Source: Lachnospiraceae bacterium 10-1
GTDB lineage: Bacteria > Bacillota > Clostridia > Lachnospirales > Lachnospiraceae
DNA length: 64,000 bases
Reading direction: 5' to 3'
NCBI GenBank assembly: GCA_000403495.2
Contig: KE159817.1
Span: 397,276 to 461,275 of the forward strand
The translations under genes and the position numbers were made by a program. The notes under the pieces were generated by a model, which ran no database searches, was not told where the DNA came from, and saw nothing but the letters and a program-made list of their open reading frames with translations. Below are positions 15,923 through 24,615 of this stretch, in pieces (positions within the stretch are counted from its first letter, which is position 1; each line of letters opens with the position of its first letter).

Positions 15923-16590
15923 TCCGGCTCCTCCATTCGGTAGCCTACGCTCCTGACCGTTTTCAGACAGACCGGCTGATGCAGTTTTTCACGCAGGCGT
16001 TTCATGGTAACAGTAAGTGTATTGTCATTCACATAGTTCCCACAACTATCCCAGATTTCTTCCAATAACTTCCTCCGCGTGACGGTTTTTCCTTTGTTTT
16101 GCAGCAGATACAAAAGCAACTGATATTCTGACGGGCTTAAACCGATTTCCTCCGTACCGTTATAAACTGACATTTTTTTCAAGTCAATGGATAGCGAACC
16201 ACAGGATAAGTATTGTCTGGAGGCATCTCCTGTTCTTCGCAGCAAGGCCTTTATGTGCGAAAGTAACACCTCCAGTTCAAAAGGTTTTACTATATAGTCA
16301 TCCGCACCATTCTCAAATCCAGAAACAATATCACAGGAATCACCGCGAACCGTAAGAAAAATCACAGGCAGCTCCTTCCATTTCAAACGAATCCACTGCA
16401 CCAGCAGGTTCCCACTCCCATCCGGCATATTCCAGTCCACCAGAACAAGCGTTGGACACATACTGGCTAAGGCTTCTTTTGCACTGGCAACCGTAGAAAA
16501 AACCGAAACTTTACAGCCCTGCTGTCCAAGAAATTCTTTCACCGCACAGGATATGTCTACATCATCTTCCACATAATATATCTCAATCAT
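15919..16590 (-). CDS. OmpR-family response regulator
   Basis: A 223-residue regulator. The receiver has YYVEDDVD acidic pocket, phospho-Asp in LVLVDWNMPDG, the LTVRGD switch and YIVKPF lysine; the C-terminal winged helix shows LSPSEYQLLLYLLQNKGKTV and TVTMKRLREKL ending VRSVGYRME. First gene of the RR-HK-ABC operon; AGGAAGCGG precedes its ATG. It likely activates this operon in response to a peptide or cell-wall antibiotic, by analogy to BceRS-type systems. Confidence 0.94.
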   Translation of the reverse strand: MIEIYYVEDDVDISCAVKEFLGQQGCKVSVFSTVASAKEALASMCPTLVLVDWNMPDGSGNLLVQWIRLKWKELPVIFLTVRGDSCDIVSGFENGADDYIVKPFELEVLLSHIKALLRRTGDASRQYLSCGSLSIDLKKMSVYNGTEEIGLSPSEYQLLLYLLQNKGKTVTRRKLLEEIWDSCGNYVNDNTLTVTMKRLREKLHQPVCLKTVRSVGYRMEEPE

Positions 16591-16917
16591 TTTTTCCCCG
16601 CTTCCTTTCTAATATGTACACTAATTTTTACTATCTTTCCTATAGCAATCCCATTCCTATATTTCTTTCCGTCCCATCTGCTTTGCTAATTTTCATTGTC
16701 ATAATTTTGTCTCTCTTTGATACAAATATTCGAACTCCCTCTTTGCACTTCCATAGATTTATGTTATATATCGCCACTCCCCTAAAAAAGATTTAGCAAA
16801 CTCAACAATTCTCCACAAGGCGGCACACATATTTGATTTCACTATAAATCTCCTTATAGTTATTCTTGGAGAACTGCAGATGCAGTATCACCAAGTAATC
16901 TATAGGGAGGTCTTTTT
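16591..16917. other. Intergenic region with two divergent leaders
   Basis: No gene. The left part should hold the promoter of the leftward OmpR operon (TTGCTA near 16650 is a possible -35). The right part (16838-16917) looks like a rightward leader ending in TAGGGAGG before the ATG at 16918; TTGATT (about 16832) is a weak -35 candidate. Confidence 0.35.
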
Positions 16918-17067
16918 ATGTTTAAGAAGACAAAAGCAGAAGAACAGCCCATGCAGACAGCAGGAGCCTTACTTTCCACAGCTGACATCTATTCACCCCA
17001 GATCCTTGAAAAAGCATGCGGTAAAGCGCTCAGGCAATACCATATGCCTTATAATCTCCTCATCTGA
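16918..17067 (+). CDS. Truncated 49-residue ORF fused to mobile-element DNA
   Basis: A good GGGAGG and an apparent leader precede ATG 16918. The first ~27 residues (MFKKTKAEEQ, then PMQTAGALLS and TADIYSP) read like a genuine protein start, but from about 17000 the frame runs antisense through a DUF2800 remnant and stops at 17067. The intact parent is not recognised. Most likely a host or element gene decapitated by an insertion or deletion; a short secreted peptide cannot be excluded but there is no leader or double-glycine motif. Confidence 0.4.
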   Translation: MFKKTKAEEQPMQTAGALLSTADIYSPQILEKACGKALRQYHMPYNLLI

Positions 17068-17262
17068 TAACAGTGACGGTGCCTTGAACTCCATCTGTAC
17101 TAATCTTAAATATTCCTCCGGCCTCGGCTGATAGATGGTCATGCGGATAATTTCAATGTCGTAGAGGACATCAAATAATTCCAGCGCCTCTAATCCATAC
17201 AACATCATCTGCGGGTTCCAATCCGCATCCGCCGGCACGCCTTTCCCGTATTTAAAGTCAGA
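16993..17262 (-). pseudogene. Remnant of a DUF2800 (phage exonuclease-like) gene
   Basis: The leftward frame reads SDFKYGKG, VPADADWNPQMMLYGLEALE, LFDVLYDI, MTIYQPRPE, then jumps to MEFKAPSLLSDEEI and ends FFKDLG. The blocks are those of DUF2800 phage nucleases (Cas4/RecB-like), but the central domain is missing, so this is an internally deleted fragment, also lacking the start and end. It shows that an older prophage or ICE once occupied this site. Confidence 0.65.
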
Positions 17263-17477
17263 GAAGTATTGTCAAGTGTGTTTGTAAACTTTTCTCGAAA
17301 ACAAGCAACAATTCAGCCAAATTTCACAAATTATGCAAGGAAGATTTATCTACGCTACTCGTGCACCACCGATGAAGTACTTTAGTGACATATTTCCATG
17401 TCAAAAACTTTCATATATGGTTTTGACATTGGGAAAAACTACCACATATAAAAAATAATCGCTGTATTCTGCTATTT

Positions 17478-18122
17478 TTACCTTACTTGTGTCAGCACTC
17501 CCATATCCATCTCATACACTCTGTCACAGAGCAGGTTGATGTCCTCCCGGTTATGACTGATGATAAGAATTATCTTTCCCTCCCCCTTCAGTCCAAGCAG
17601 GAGCTTTCGTATCTCCTCCACGCCATGATTGTCCAGCCCATTCATGGGTTCGTCAAGGATAATAAGACTGGGATTCTCCATGATAGCCTGTGCGATACCC
17701 AGCCGCTGGCGCATCCCCAATGAGTATTTCCCTACCCATTTCTTATCATCAGGATTAAGACCAACCATGGTGATACACTCCCTGATGCGCTCCTTTCCGA
17801 CCACATTTCGGATAGAGGCAAGATATCTCAAATTGCGAAATCCGGATTCCTTGGGTAAAAATCCCGGTGTCTCGATGATGAAGCCGGTATCCTCAATAAA
17901 TTCCACATCGCGCCCGACCTGTTTTTCTCCTACCCATATCTCGCCCTCCGTGACAGGCATAAACCCACACAGACACTTAATCAGCACCGTCTTTCCTGAA
18001 CCGTTCCTGCCCACAATTCCATAAATCCCATGCTTAGATATCTCCAAATTGATATCCTTCAATATCATCTGATCATCTATTGTCTTAAAGACATTTTTAA
18101 AAAGAATCCTTCTATCATTCAT
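17478..18122 (-). CDS. ABC transporter ATP-binding protein
   Basis: About 214 residues, short even for this family. Walker A GRNGSGKT, Q-loop FIIETPGFLP, signature SLGMRQRLGIAQAI, Walker B LIILDEPMNGLD and a switch His in LIISHNRED are all present. The type (BcrA/CcmA-like) drives ABC-2 permeases. An ATG at 18137 is an alternative start, four bases after the stop of the permease gene. Last gene of the four-gene operon that starts with a DUF6034-like lipoprotein. Confidence 0.93.
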   Translation of the reverse strand: MNDRRILFKNVFKTIDDQMILKDINLEISKHGIYGIVGRNGSGKTVLIKCLCGFMPVTEGEIWVGEKQVGRDVEFIEDTGFIIETPGFLPKESGFRNLRYLASIRNVVGKERIRECITMVGLNPDDKKWVGKYSLGMRQRLGIAQAIMENPSLIILDEPMNGLDNHGVEEIRKLLLGLKGEGKIILIISHNREDINLLCDRVYEMDMGVLTQVR

Positions 18123-18141
18123 TTTTTCAGTCCCCATTTCT

Positions 18142-18963
18142 TTACTTTTTTGTTCCCTGTCCCAAGCATATTACAATAAAAAACGTGATTGTCACCGCAA
18201 AGAACACCACCGCATATTTCAAAGATACGCCATAGGATAAGTTGTTTCCTGACATCACCTTCAATTGTGCCAACGTCACCGGTGAGAAAAGATATGCCTT
18301 GGGTGTCCATGAATTGTAGATCATCACATCCAAAAATACAAAGAGTGATGCTACCAATATTCCTGTCATCTTTTTTGTGATATAGTTGAACAAATAGACC
18401 ACCAACCCCATCCATGAGACACACGCCCACTCAAGCAGGAAGCTGATTGCAGTCGCCTCCATCGGCGAAAATACACCGACAATATAAACAAACACCGTAA
18501 ACGGGACATCATACTGATTCCCTGCGTTTGTCCTTGCCAATGTCCCCCAGATGATTCCCCAATCGCCACTAATCTTGGTTCGTGAAAGCAGGCTAATAAC
18601 ACTCAATACCCATATAACCCCCACAAACAAAAACGAAGATGCCAGAATATACAGTACATTACCCAACTGCCAGGAAAGACTCCCGGAACGCTGAACGATA
18701 TAGTAATGAGCCTTTCCCTCAAAGGGTGCTGTGCTAAACAGAAAGACTGCACTCACCATAAAAACCATCTGACAAATGTAATCATTCATCAGATGTGGAA
18801 AAGCCCACGGACTCACTTTCTCACCAACCGCCTGTGCCAGATTAGCCACCGGCTCCAGATAGGAATAGATAAACACAGCAAGAATCATGAACAGGATCAG
18901 CACCCTGACTTGCACCAATTCCTGCTTTAGCTGAAAACAAAAAACCCGAAGTCCCTTACTCAT
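18142..18963 (-). CDS. ABC-2 type membrane permease
   Basis: A 273-residue integral membrane protein with six predicted helices (for example VLILFMILAVFIYSYLEPV and YAVVFFAVTITFFIVICLG). There is no conserved motif beyond the topology. It overlaps the second permease by 8 bp and is followed by the ATPase, so the two permeases probably form a heterodimeric exporter channel. Confidence 0.82.
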   Translation of the reverse strand: MSKGLRVFCFQLKQELVQVRVLILFMILAVFIYSYLEPVANLAQAVGEKVSPWAFPHLMNDYICQMVFMVSAVFLFSTAPFEGKAHYYIVQRSGSLSWQLGNVLYILASSFLFVGVIWVLSVISLLSRTKISGDWGIIWGTLARTNAGNQYDVPFTVFVYIVGVFSPMEATAISFLLEWACVSWMGLVVYLFNYITKKMTGILVASLFVFLDVMIYNSWTPKAYLFSPVTLAQLKVMSGNNLSYGVSLKYAVVFFAVTITFFIVICLGQGTKK

Positions 18964-19765
18964 TCTCCACCCTCCTTTTCAGCTTCTGGTAAAACAGAAT
19001 ACCAAATCCCACAGTCAGTCCCAGCACCACCAACGCAGAACACAAAATGGTGAGCTGATCTGTACCAACAGAACTTCTACCCTGTAGCCATAAATCCAAC
19101 CGAAGACTGACAGGAATCTTCAAAGCCAAATAAGCCCGACCTGTCAAAAAGGATAGAATCAAAGGAGACGCCGCCGTCACATAGATATTAGGGAAATATG
19201 ACGATACCAGCAAAGCTACCGTTGCCCATAACCCTCCGTTCAAAAACAAAAGGAAGATAACCGCTGTAAAATAGCAGACAACATTACCTTGCAGCAAAAA
19301 TTCATAATAAGGAAAGGCTTCTGTCTCCGGCAATCTAGCCCGATTGAACAACTGAACAAAAAAATTTGCCAAGAAGATAAAAGTAATCCCACCTGCCGAT
19401 ACCGAAAGAGCTCCCGATAGGAATGTCGTAAGCACCTTGGACATGCAGTATTTCTTCTTTCCTGCTTTCATAAGCAGCACCCTCAGCATATTCGTATTGT
19501 ATTCCTCGCAAAAACTTACTGCATAGGGAAGCGTCGCCAGCATCGGAACCACATAGATACCATAAAAGCCTCCAAATATAAAAGAATTACACCAATAATA
19601 ATATACATCCATAGTCTCAGGAGATGTCCACATAAATGGTATCTGGTTCCAAGTATCCAGACAGATGCACAACACCACGCCGACCGGTACAAGGAGAAAT
19701 CTCACCGTCAGACTCCTCTTAAATTCAGCACCAAACAGACGGGGCAATGCCCTTTTATTCTCCAT
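18956..19765 (-). CDS. ABC-2 type membrane permease
   Basis: A 269-residue membrane protein: helices at the N-terminus (FLLVPVGVVLCICLDT), at IFGGFYGIYVVPMLATLPYA, ALSVSAGGITFIFLANFF, VVCYFTAVIFLLFLNGGLWA and at the end (LTILCSALVVLGLTVGFGIL). The signature CEEYNTNMLRVLL resembles the helix that precedes TM3 in lantibiotic-immunity-type permeases. It overlaps the lipoprotein gene by 11 bp and the other permease by 8 bp. Confidence 0.82.
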   Translation of the reverse strand: MENKRALPRLFGAEFKRSLTVRFLLVPVGVVLCICLDTWNQIPFMWTSPETMDVYYYWCNSFIFGGFYGIYVVPMLATLPYAVSFCEEYNTNMLRVLLMKAGKKKYCMSKVLTTFLSGALSVSAGGITFIFLANFFVQLFNRARLPETEAFPYYEFLLQGNVVCYFTAVIFLLFLNGGLWATVALLVSSYFPNIYVTAASPLILSFLTGRAYLALKIPVSLRLDLWLQGRSSVGTDQLTILCSALVVLGLTVGFGILFYQKLKRRVENE

Positions 19766-20918
19766 AGGATAGATTACCTTCCGTTATCGCATTGATCCGC
19801 TCCGCACTACTGTTTCCCGAAGGCGAATCTATCTGCACACACCAATAAGGCACCAGCTTATACTGTTCCTTTTCTTCCCAGTCCGGTACAACGACATATT
19901 CCAGCCATATCCGGGAGATTGTAATCTGCGAGCTCAATATTGCATTCACATAAATTTCCTTTACCGCTTCCAGTGCTGCCTCCGCTGAGATAATCGTCTG
20001 CGCCTCTGCTTCCGGACTGGCGTCAAAAATTCCACCCCTACTGACTATATAGCGAATCCCATCCTTATCAAGCAACATAGTGATTCGGGTTTCAGCCGTC
20101 CAAAAGGTTTCCACTGCCATGGATATGCCCGGCTCATTGATGCCGCTATAAATTGGCAGACCATCCTTCGTAAGTTCATACTCCATATAGTATATCTCAT
20201 CTGCGTCCGACCAGTCATCGACCGTAGTTTCTTTCCCTCTCTGTGCATCTTCTTGGTATTTCTGAGTCTGCCTATACTCCTCCTCCAACTCTGTTAGTAT
20301 TTCCCGGTTCAGAGCATAAGCAGCAAGAACCTCCGAATCCTGTCCGGTCAGTTCCTTAATCCTTTCCTTTCCCATCTGAATGGCATTCTCTGCGTTTAGG
20401 AAGGACAAATCCGGTATTTCTTCCTTCTGGAAAGAACAACTGCCAGCATTATAATATGCGGATTCCACCAAATATACGATGTAGTCGTCCCTTTCCTCGT
20501 CCTTAGCATATGTAAAATTTCCATAGGGATCCGTACTAAAGTATCCGCCCTCTTCCGTTTCTGCAGAATATGCCCCCACCCATTCCGGGTGAACCGCTAC
20601 GGCTGCTTCCGACACTCCGAAAAAAGCATCTAAATCTTCTCTCGGAAACGCTTGCTTTGTCAACGCATACACGCTATATACCTGCTCTTTCGGCAAAACT
20701 ACATCCGCATCAATTACCAACATATCAGACAGCTTCTCGCTGATATGGTTTGTCCCGGATTCTGCCACTCCTACACTCCCCTGCATCGCCTCTGTGCTGC
20801 TTCCCGTCGGTGTACTCTCCAAGGGTTCTGCTGCCGTACCGGAACAGCCAGTCAACAGCATACCGGCAGACATAAACACAGACAACGCAAACATCTTTTT
20901 TGAAACGCTCTTTTTCAT
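19755..20918 (-). CDS. DUF6034-like secreted lipoprotein
   Basis: About 387 residues. MKKSVSKKMFALSVF, then MSAGMLLTGC, is a classic lipoprotein signal (lipobox LTGC) followed by a Ser/Thr-rich linker. The body has mixed alpha/beta blocks with WSDADEIYYMEYELTKDGLP and GISMAVETFW motifs; it resembles DUF6034 proteins often found with this ABC set, an assignment made from memory. AAGGAGATATT precedes the ATG at 20918, favoured over one at 20936. As the first gene of the operon it could act as substrate-capture or sensor protein for the two-permease exporter, controlled by the divergent LytTR system. Confidence 0.75.
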   Translation of the reverse strand: MKKSVSKKMFALSVFMSAGMLLTGCSGTAAEPLESTPTGSSTEAMQGSVGVAESGTNHISEKLSDMLVIDADVVLPKEQVYSVYALTKQAFPREDLDAFFGVSEAAVAVHPEWVGAYSAETEEGGYFSTDPYGNFTYAKDEERDDYIVYLVESAYYNAGSCSFQKEEIPDLSFLNAENAIQMGKERIKELTGQDSEVLAAYALNREILTELEEEYRQTQKYQEDAQRGKETTVDDWSDADEIYYMEYELTKDGLPIYSGINEPGISMAVETFWTAETRITMLLDKDGIRYIVSRGGIFDASPEAEAQTIISAEAALEAVKEIYVNAILSSQITISRIWLEYVVVPDWEEKEQYKLVPYWCVQIDSPSGNSSAERINAITEGNLSYGE

Positions 20919-21391
20919 AATATCTCCTTTTTCCATCAGATTGGTAGTATCAAGATCAATAACCCCAAATCACCTCATCCCCTGTAAAAATCAAGGTTTC
21001 AGCTTCTCGGTGCCTTTCAATGACAATTTCCATTATCCCTATATTTGCCATAATTTCAACCTTTCTTGCATGAAACGACATTTTTTGCCCTTTTTTTGGT
21101 CATTTTACAAATATTCGTTTCATTTTTTTGAAAATGCAAGGCAACTGTAAGCCTGCGGATAACACGATACCAATTGAAATGCAGATTATCAGCCAATCTG
21201 CTATTATATTTGCGCATTTTTCAATAATTTCCTTCTCCTGTATCTTGCTAATTCTTTTGGCGCTTTGGGTTGATATGCAATAGCACATGATGCAGAATTC
21301 GCATCAGCACGCAGAAATGTGTTCAAAACTGATACCATTTCCTTTGTTTCAGCCCAAAATCCACCAAAAAATGTCTTTTCATGCAGTTTCT
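20919..21391. other. Divergent regulatory region, with a doubtful 62-residue ORF
   Basis: Lies between the lipoprotein operon and the LytTR/GHKL genes. GACATTTT (about 21077) and GTCATTTT (about 21099) are direct repeats 22 bp apart, the two-turn spacing of LytTR sites, upstream of a weak leftward promoter (TTGAAA near 21060). The leftward frame 21288-21100 encodes 62 residues with a hydrophobic core (IADWLIICISIGIVLSAG) and a basic end, but has no RBS at its ATG. It could be a peptide gene with a non-standard start; evidence is weak. Confidence 0.35.
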
Positions 21392-21420
21392 TTGTATTTT
21401 CCTGATCTTTATTGTATAAT
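21392..21420 (+). promoter_or_regulatory. Promoter of the LytTR/GHKL pair
   Basis: TTGTAT (21392-21397), 17-bp spacer, TATAAT (21415-21420). The ATG at 21412 overlaps the -10, which supports the downstream start at 21466. Confidence 0.72.
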
Positions 21421-21465
21421 GCAGAGGATAATTATGTAGTAAATTACATGAAAAGAGGTATAAAA

Positions 21466-22170
21466 ATGCGAATACTCATCTGTGACGATGATGCGCTGAT
21501 AATTGAACAGCTTCAAAAATATATCAGAAACTTTTTTAAAAACATAAGCGTAAAATGCCCCGAACTGGTCTGCTTTTCTGACGGAGAATCCCTGCTGGCA
21601 GATAAAGGTGACAAAGACATTCTATTTCTTGATATAGAAATGCCCGGAATGAATGGTATCTATGTGGGAAAGGAATTAAAAAAGAAGAATGATAAGATTA
21701 TTATTTTTATTGTGACCTCTTATTCTGAATATCTTGATGATGCAATGCGGTTCCATGTATTCCGATATCTTTCAAAACCTTTGGCTAAACAACGGTTTTT
21801 CCGTAATATGAAAGATGCGATTGACCTGTATAACACTATGACAGTAAAAATCCCGGTTGAAACAAAGCAAGGTGTACATACATTGCCTGCATCTTCCGTC
21901 ATAGCAGTGGAAGCACAGAGCAGAAAAGTAACGGTACATACCACTCTGTGTGATTTTGAATCCATTCACAATATACAGTACTGGCTGGAACTTCTCCCTA
22001 AAAACCGTTTCTTCCAGACACACCGCAATTTCATTATCAATCTTGAACATGTCACGGATTTTGACCGTAATCTTGTCCATATGTCAGATAATCAGTCTGC
22101 TTATCTGACAAAAAGAAAATACAGTGCATTTAAGGAAGCCTATCTCCTTTATTTGGAAAGTACGAGGTAA
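21466..22170 (+). CDS. LytTR-family response regulator
   Basis: A 234-residue regulator: MRILICDDDALI (acidic pocket), phospho-Asp in ILFLDIEMPGMNG, TSYSEYLDDAM switch, LSKPL lysine, then a LytTR domain with VIAVEAQSRKVTVHT, LPKNRFFQTHRNFIINLEHV and YLTKRKYSAFKEAY. The start at 21466 follows AGAGGT and places the receiver at the N-terminus; the longer reading to 21412 overlaps the promoter. Co-transcribed with the kinase 5 bp downstream and divergent from the DUF6034 exporter operon, its probable target. Confidence 0.93.
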   Translation: MRILICDDDALIIEQLQKYIRNFFKNISVKCPELVCFSDGESLLADKGDKDILFLDIEMPGMNGIYVGKELKKKNDKIIIFIVTSYSEYLDDAMRFHVFRYLSKPLAKQRFFRNMKDAIDLYNTMTVKIPVETKQGVHTLPASSVIAVEAQSRKVTVHTTLCDFESIHNIQYWLELLPKNRFFQTHRNFIINLEHVTDFDRNLVHMSDNQSAYLTKRKYSAFKEAYLLYLESTR

Positions 22171-22175
22171 AGCAA

Positions 22176-23471
22176 ATGATAAATACAATCTGTTATTTTT
22201 TCAGTTTTCTTGTAGAAGCAATTATACTCTGGCAATACTCCTCCAATTTATTTCCTGTCAGACACACCCTACGGAGAAAGCTTGCCGTGCTTTGCGGTTT
22301 ATATTTTATCCTGTTTTGCGTGTCACTGTCCGAATCTATATGGATCAATATCATTTTATATTTTTTGCTGAATTTCATTTTCCTACTGACACAATGTTAT
22401 CTGAATTGGTATACAGCATTATTCCATTCTTCCATACTGGCGGCTGTTATGGCAATGAGTGAATTAGTCGTTTATGGAATTACCAAGCACTTTGCTCCTC
22501 GCTTTCTTGCTAACCGCAGGGAATTTTATCACCTTTTATTTTTTTCGGTCTTTAGTAAACTCATATTTTTTGCAGTTACTTATATACTGATACACCTGAT
22601 GAAAAAAACAAAGAAGGATGCAGGGCAGCATGATCAGTCTGTTTTTCTTCTTGTTTTCATTCCCCTGACCTCACTCTTTATTATGCTTACTTTCGTAAGC
22701 ATTGGCGAATCTGTTTTGCTCCCATCGTCACTTGACTGGATGGTTACTATGGGTGCTGTTCTTTTGCTGGCAGCAAACCTGCTCATGTTTGAAATCAACC
22801 GCTATCATCAGAAAAAAAACATGGAATTTACAGAAATACAATTATTGCTTCAAAAAGAGTCAGATTCAGCCCAATATTATAAAATGCTGAATGTACAGAA
22901 TGAAAACCAGCGTATTTTAATCCATGACATAAAAAAGCACCTGCAATCCATTGACCTGCTGAATGAGCAAAAAGAGCATGCTAAAATAAGCGCCTATATC
23001 CGGCAATTGGTACTTTCTCCAGACCTGAAAGAATTTTCCAGACTATGTGACCATGAAATGCTGAATTCCATCCTATGCCGCTATATGCAGCGTTGCACTG
23101 ACAGCCATATATCTTTTCATGCCGACATACGAAGTGGGACAACGGATTTTATTGCAGACAATGACCTTACCTCTCTGTTTTGCAATTTGCTGGATAATGC
23201 TATAACGGCAGCAGGCATTATTCCTGACTCTTTTATTGAGATTTATACAAGCAAACGTGAAAAAACACCATTTATTGTGATAACGGTTATCAATTCCTGC
23301 CGAAAAAATCCTTTTCTCTGTAAGGACAGGCAGTTAACCGTAAATAAAAATGGACATGGATTTGGATTAAAAAGCATTCGTAAAGTAGTCAGCAAATATC
23401 ATGGCAATTTGCAGATGTATTATAATGATGATATGCTCACTTTTCATACCATTATTACATTAAAGCAATAA
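22176..23471 (+). CDS. GHKL sensor histidine kinase
   Basis: A 431-residue kinase of the AgrC type with about six N-terminal membrane helices, a coiled linker, RILIHDIKKHLQSIDLLNEQ carrying the phospho-His, N-box LLDNAITAAG and G-box NGHGFGLKSIRKVVSKYHGN. Low identity by eye to the kinase at 4.8-6.1 kb, so the two are relatives but not a recent duplication. It probably senses a peptide or envelope cue and signals to the adjacent LytTR regulator. Confidence 0.92.
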   Translation: MINTICYFFSFLVEAIILWQYSSNLFPVRHTLRRKLAVLCGLYFILFCVSLSESIWINIILYFLLNFIFLLTQCYLNWYTALFHSSILAAVMAMSELVVYGITKHFAPRFLANRREFYHLLFFSVFSKLIFFAVTYILIHLMKKTKKDAGQHDQSVFLLVFIPLTSLFIMLTFVSIGESVLLPSSLDWMVTMGAVLLLAANLLMFEINRYHQKKNMEFTEIQLLLQKESDSAQYYKMLNVQNENQRILIHDIKKHLQSIDLLNEQKEHAKISAYIRQLVLSPDLKEFSRLCDHEMLNSILCRYMQRCTDSHISFHADIRSGTTDFIADNDLTSLFCNLLDNAITAAGIIPDSFIEIYTSKREKTPFIVITVINSCRKNPFLCKDRQLTVNKNGHGFGLKSIRKVVSKYHGNLQMYYNDDMLTFHTIITLKQ

Positions 23472-23507
23472 GAACTGTGAACTAATGCAGTTCCTATTGC
23501 TGACAAT

Positions 23508-23663
23508 TTATACACACCACCCCCGTGACCTTATATCCCTCACACGGTTTGCAGGTTCTTTCTCCTTCTCAAAAGCCGCCCTGTAATCATCATCCCTCCA
23601 GTAAATTTCCCCCAGCCTTTCCATGATATTGTGCTGAAATGCTTCTAAAATATTTTTCTCCAT
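23508..23663 (-). CDS. Small acidic hypothetical protein, 51 residues
   Basis: Begins MEKNILEAFQHNIMERLGEI, contains YWRDDDYRAAFEKEKE and ends RGWCV. AGGAGGAAAC lies upstream of the ATG at 23663. The N-terminal half looks like a helical protein, while the end (RVRDIRSRGWCV) may be out of frame, so truncation is possible. No family can be named. Confidence 0.5.
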   Translation of the reverse strand: MEKNILEAFQHNIMERLGEIYWRDDDYRAAFEKEKEPANRVRDIRSRGWCV

Positions 23664-23738
23664 AGATTTTGTTTCCTCCTAGGCGTTGTGTGTTTCCTGT
23701 TATATCCGTATATGTGTGGTAAAAGATAGAATCTAAAA

Positions 23739-23767
23739 AGGATTGAAGGAACATATCCCCCAATCCT
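23739..23767 (-). terminator. Terminator of the methyltransferase transcript
   Basis: On the leftward strand AGGATTG...CAATCCT is followed by TTTTT, a standard intrinsic terminator placed just after the ORF ending at 23776. Confidence 0.7.
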
Positions 23768-23775
23768 CTTTATTG

Positions 23776-23988
23776 TCAGATAGTTATCTGATGAAAATCG
23801 GCAATTGTATTTGTAATAGTGAATATCCTTCTGATATTATTATGGAAATGATCTATACTCCCCACAATCTTCCTTCCAAAATACATATATACAAACATAC
23901 GGTAAATCCCTACAGTTCTTTCCATGGAAATATCACGGAGCATATCCCTCATCCTACTGCCTTTCCCAAATTTCAACATATCTTCCAC
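23776..23988 (-). CDS. Hypothetical protein overlapping the methyltransferase end
   Basis: Seventy residues starting with GTG at 23988, overlapping the methyltransferase by 35 bp in another frame and ending just before a terminator. It contains RDISMERTVGIYRMFVYMYF. There is no clear RBS. It may be a shifted C-terminal extension of the methyltransferase or a real small gene; low confidence. Confidence 0.35.
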   Translation of the reverse strand: MEDMLKFGKGSRMRDMLRDISMERTVGIYRMFVYMYFGRKIVGSIDHFHNNIRRIFTITNTIADFHQITI

Positions 23989-24592
23989 TAAGAAATGGCC
24001 CTAACCGTTTTATCCTCTTATAATTGTCCGGTATAATTTTGCTCCAATCCAATGAGTGGGTGGCAGAATCGAATGCTTTCTCCGGAACGGTATCCACTAC
24101 AAAATGTCCGACTTCATTCTGAATTGCTGCTGTATGATAGATTTCCATCCATTCATCTTCTGTTCCTCCATGCATAAAGTTTAATGTAATCAGGTAGTCA
24201 ATTGGATTCTCTATAAGTTCTCCAAAACTTCCTACTACAAAATCAATTTCTCCACTATTAAGTTCCCGTGCCGCCTGTATTACTTCTTCCTGTAAATCCA
24301 GTCCAATTTTCTTGTCTGCTTTTATATGCTGCAATATTTCACCTAAACCACACCCAATGTCCACTACCGTTTTACAATCATGAGAATTTAGATATCGGAC
24401 ACATACCTGTGCATATTCTTTCCACTCATAAGGGGAAAGATGCCACGTATCAAAGTGATACTTGTTAATCATCTGCATATATCTGACTTTCTTTATACCC
24501 CCAATCAATACATTCTTTAAACCTACTTCATTAAGTTTCCGCACAAGTTTCTTCCTTGCTCCTTCTTTATCTCCTGCATATGTAACCATCAT
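23954..24592 (-). CDS. SAM-dependent class I methyltransferase
   Basis: A 212-residue protein with motif I TVVDIGCGLGEILQHI, the acidic IGLDLQEEV of motif II, a DFVVGSFGEL segment and DYLITLNFMHGG near motif IV. The N-terminal helices (WHLSPYEWKEYAQVCVRYL) are typical of small-molecule methyltransferases in polyketide or lantibiotic-like clusters and tellurite families, but no substrate can be assigned. GGAG lies 7 bp before the ATG. The gene ends with a 3' overlap by a short ORF. Confidence 0.82.
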   Translation of the reverse strand: MMVTYAGDKEGARKKLVRKLNEVGLKNVLIGGIKKVRYMQMINKYHFDTWHLSPYEWKEYAQVCVRYLNSHDCKTVVDIGCGLGEILQHIKADKKIGLDLQEEVIQAARELNSGEIDFVVGSFGELIENPIDYLITLNFMHGGTEDEWMEIYHTAAIQNEVGHFVVDTVPEKAFDSATHSLDWSKIIPDNYKRIKRLGPFLSGRYVEIWERQ

Positions 24593-24615
24593 TAAGCTTC
24601 TCCTGTTATCTTATG

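Noticed and set aside
21100..21288. AgrD-like peptide for the LytTR/GHKL pair
   Set aside because: No RBS, no AgrB partner, and the core Cys and processing pattern does not match known AgrD peptides; kept only as a low-confidence remark.
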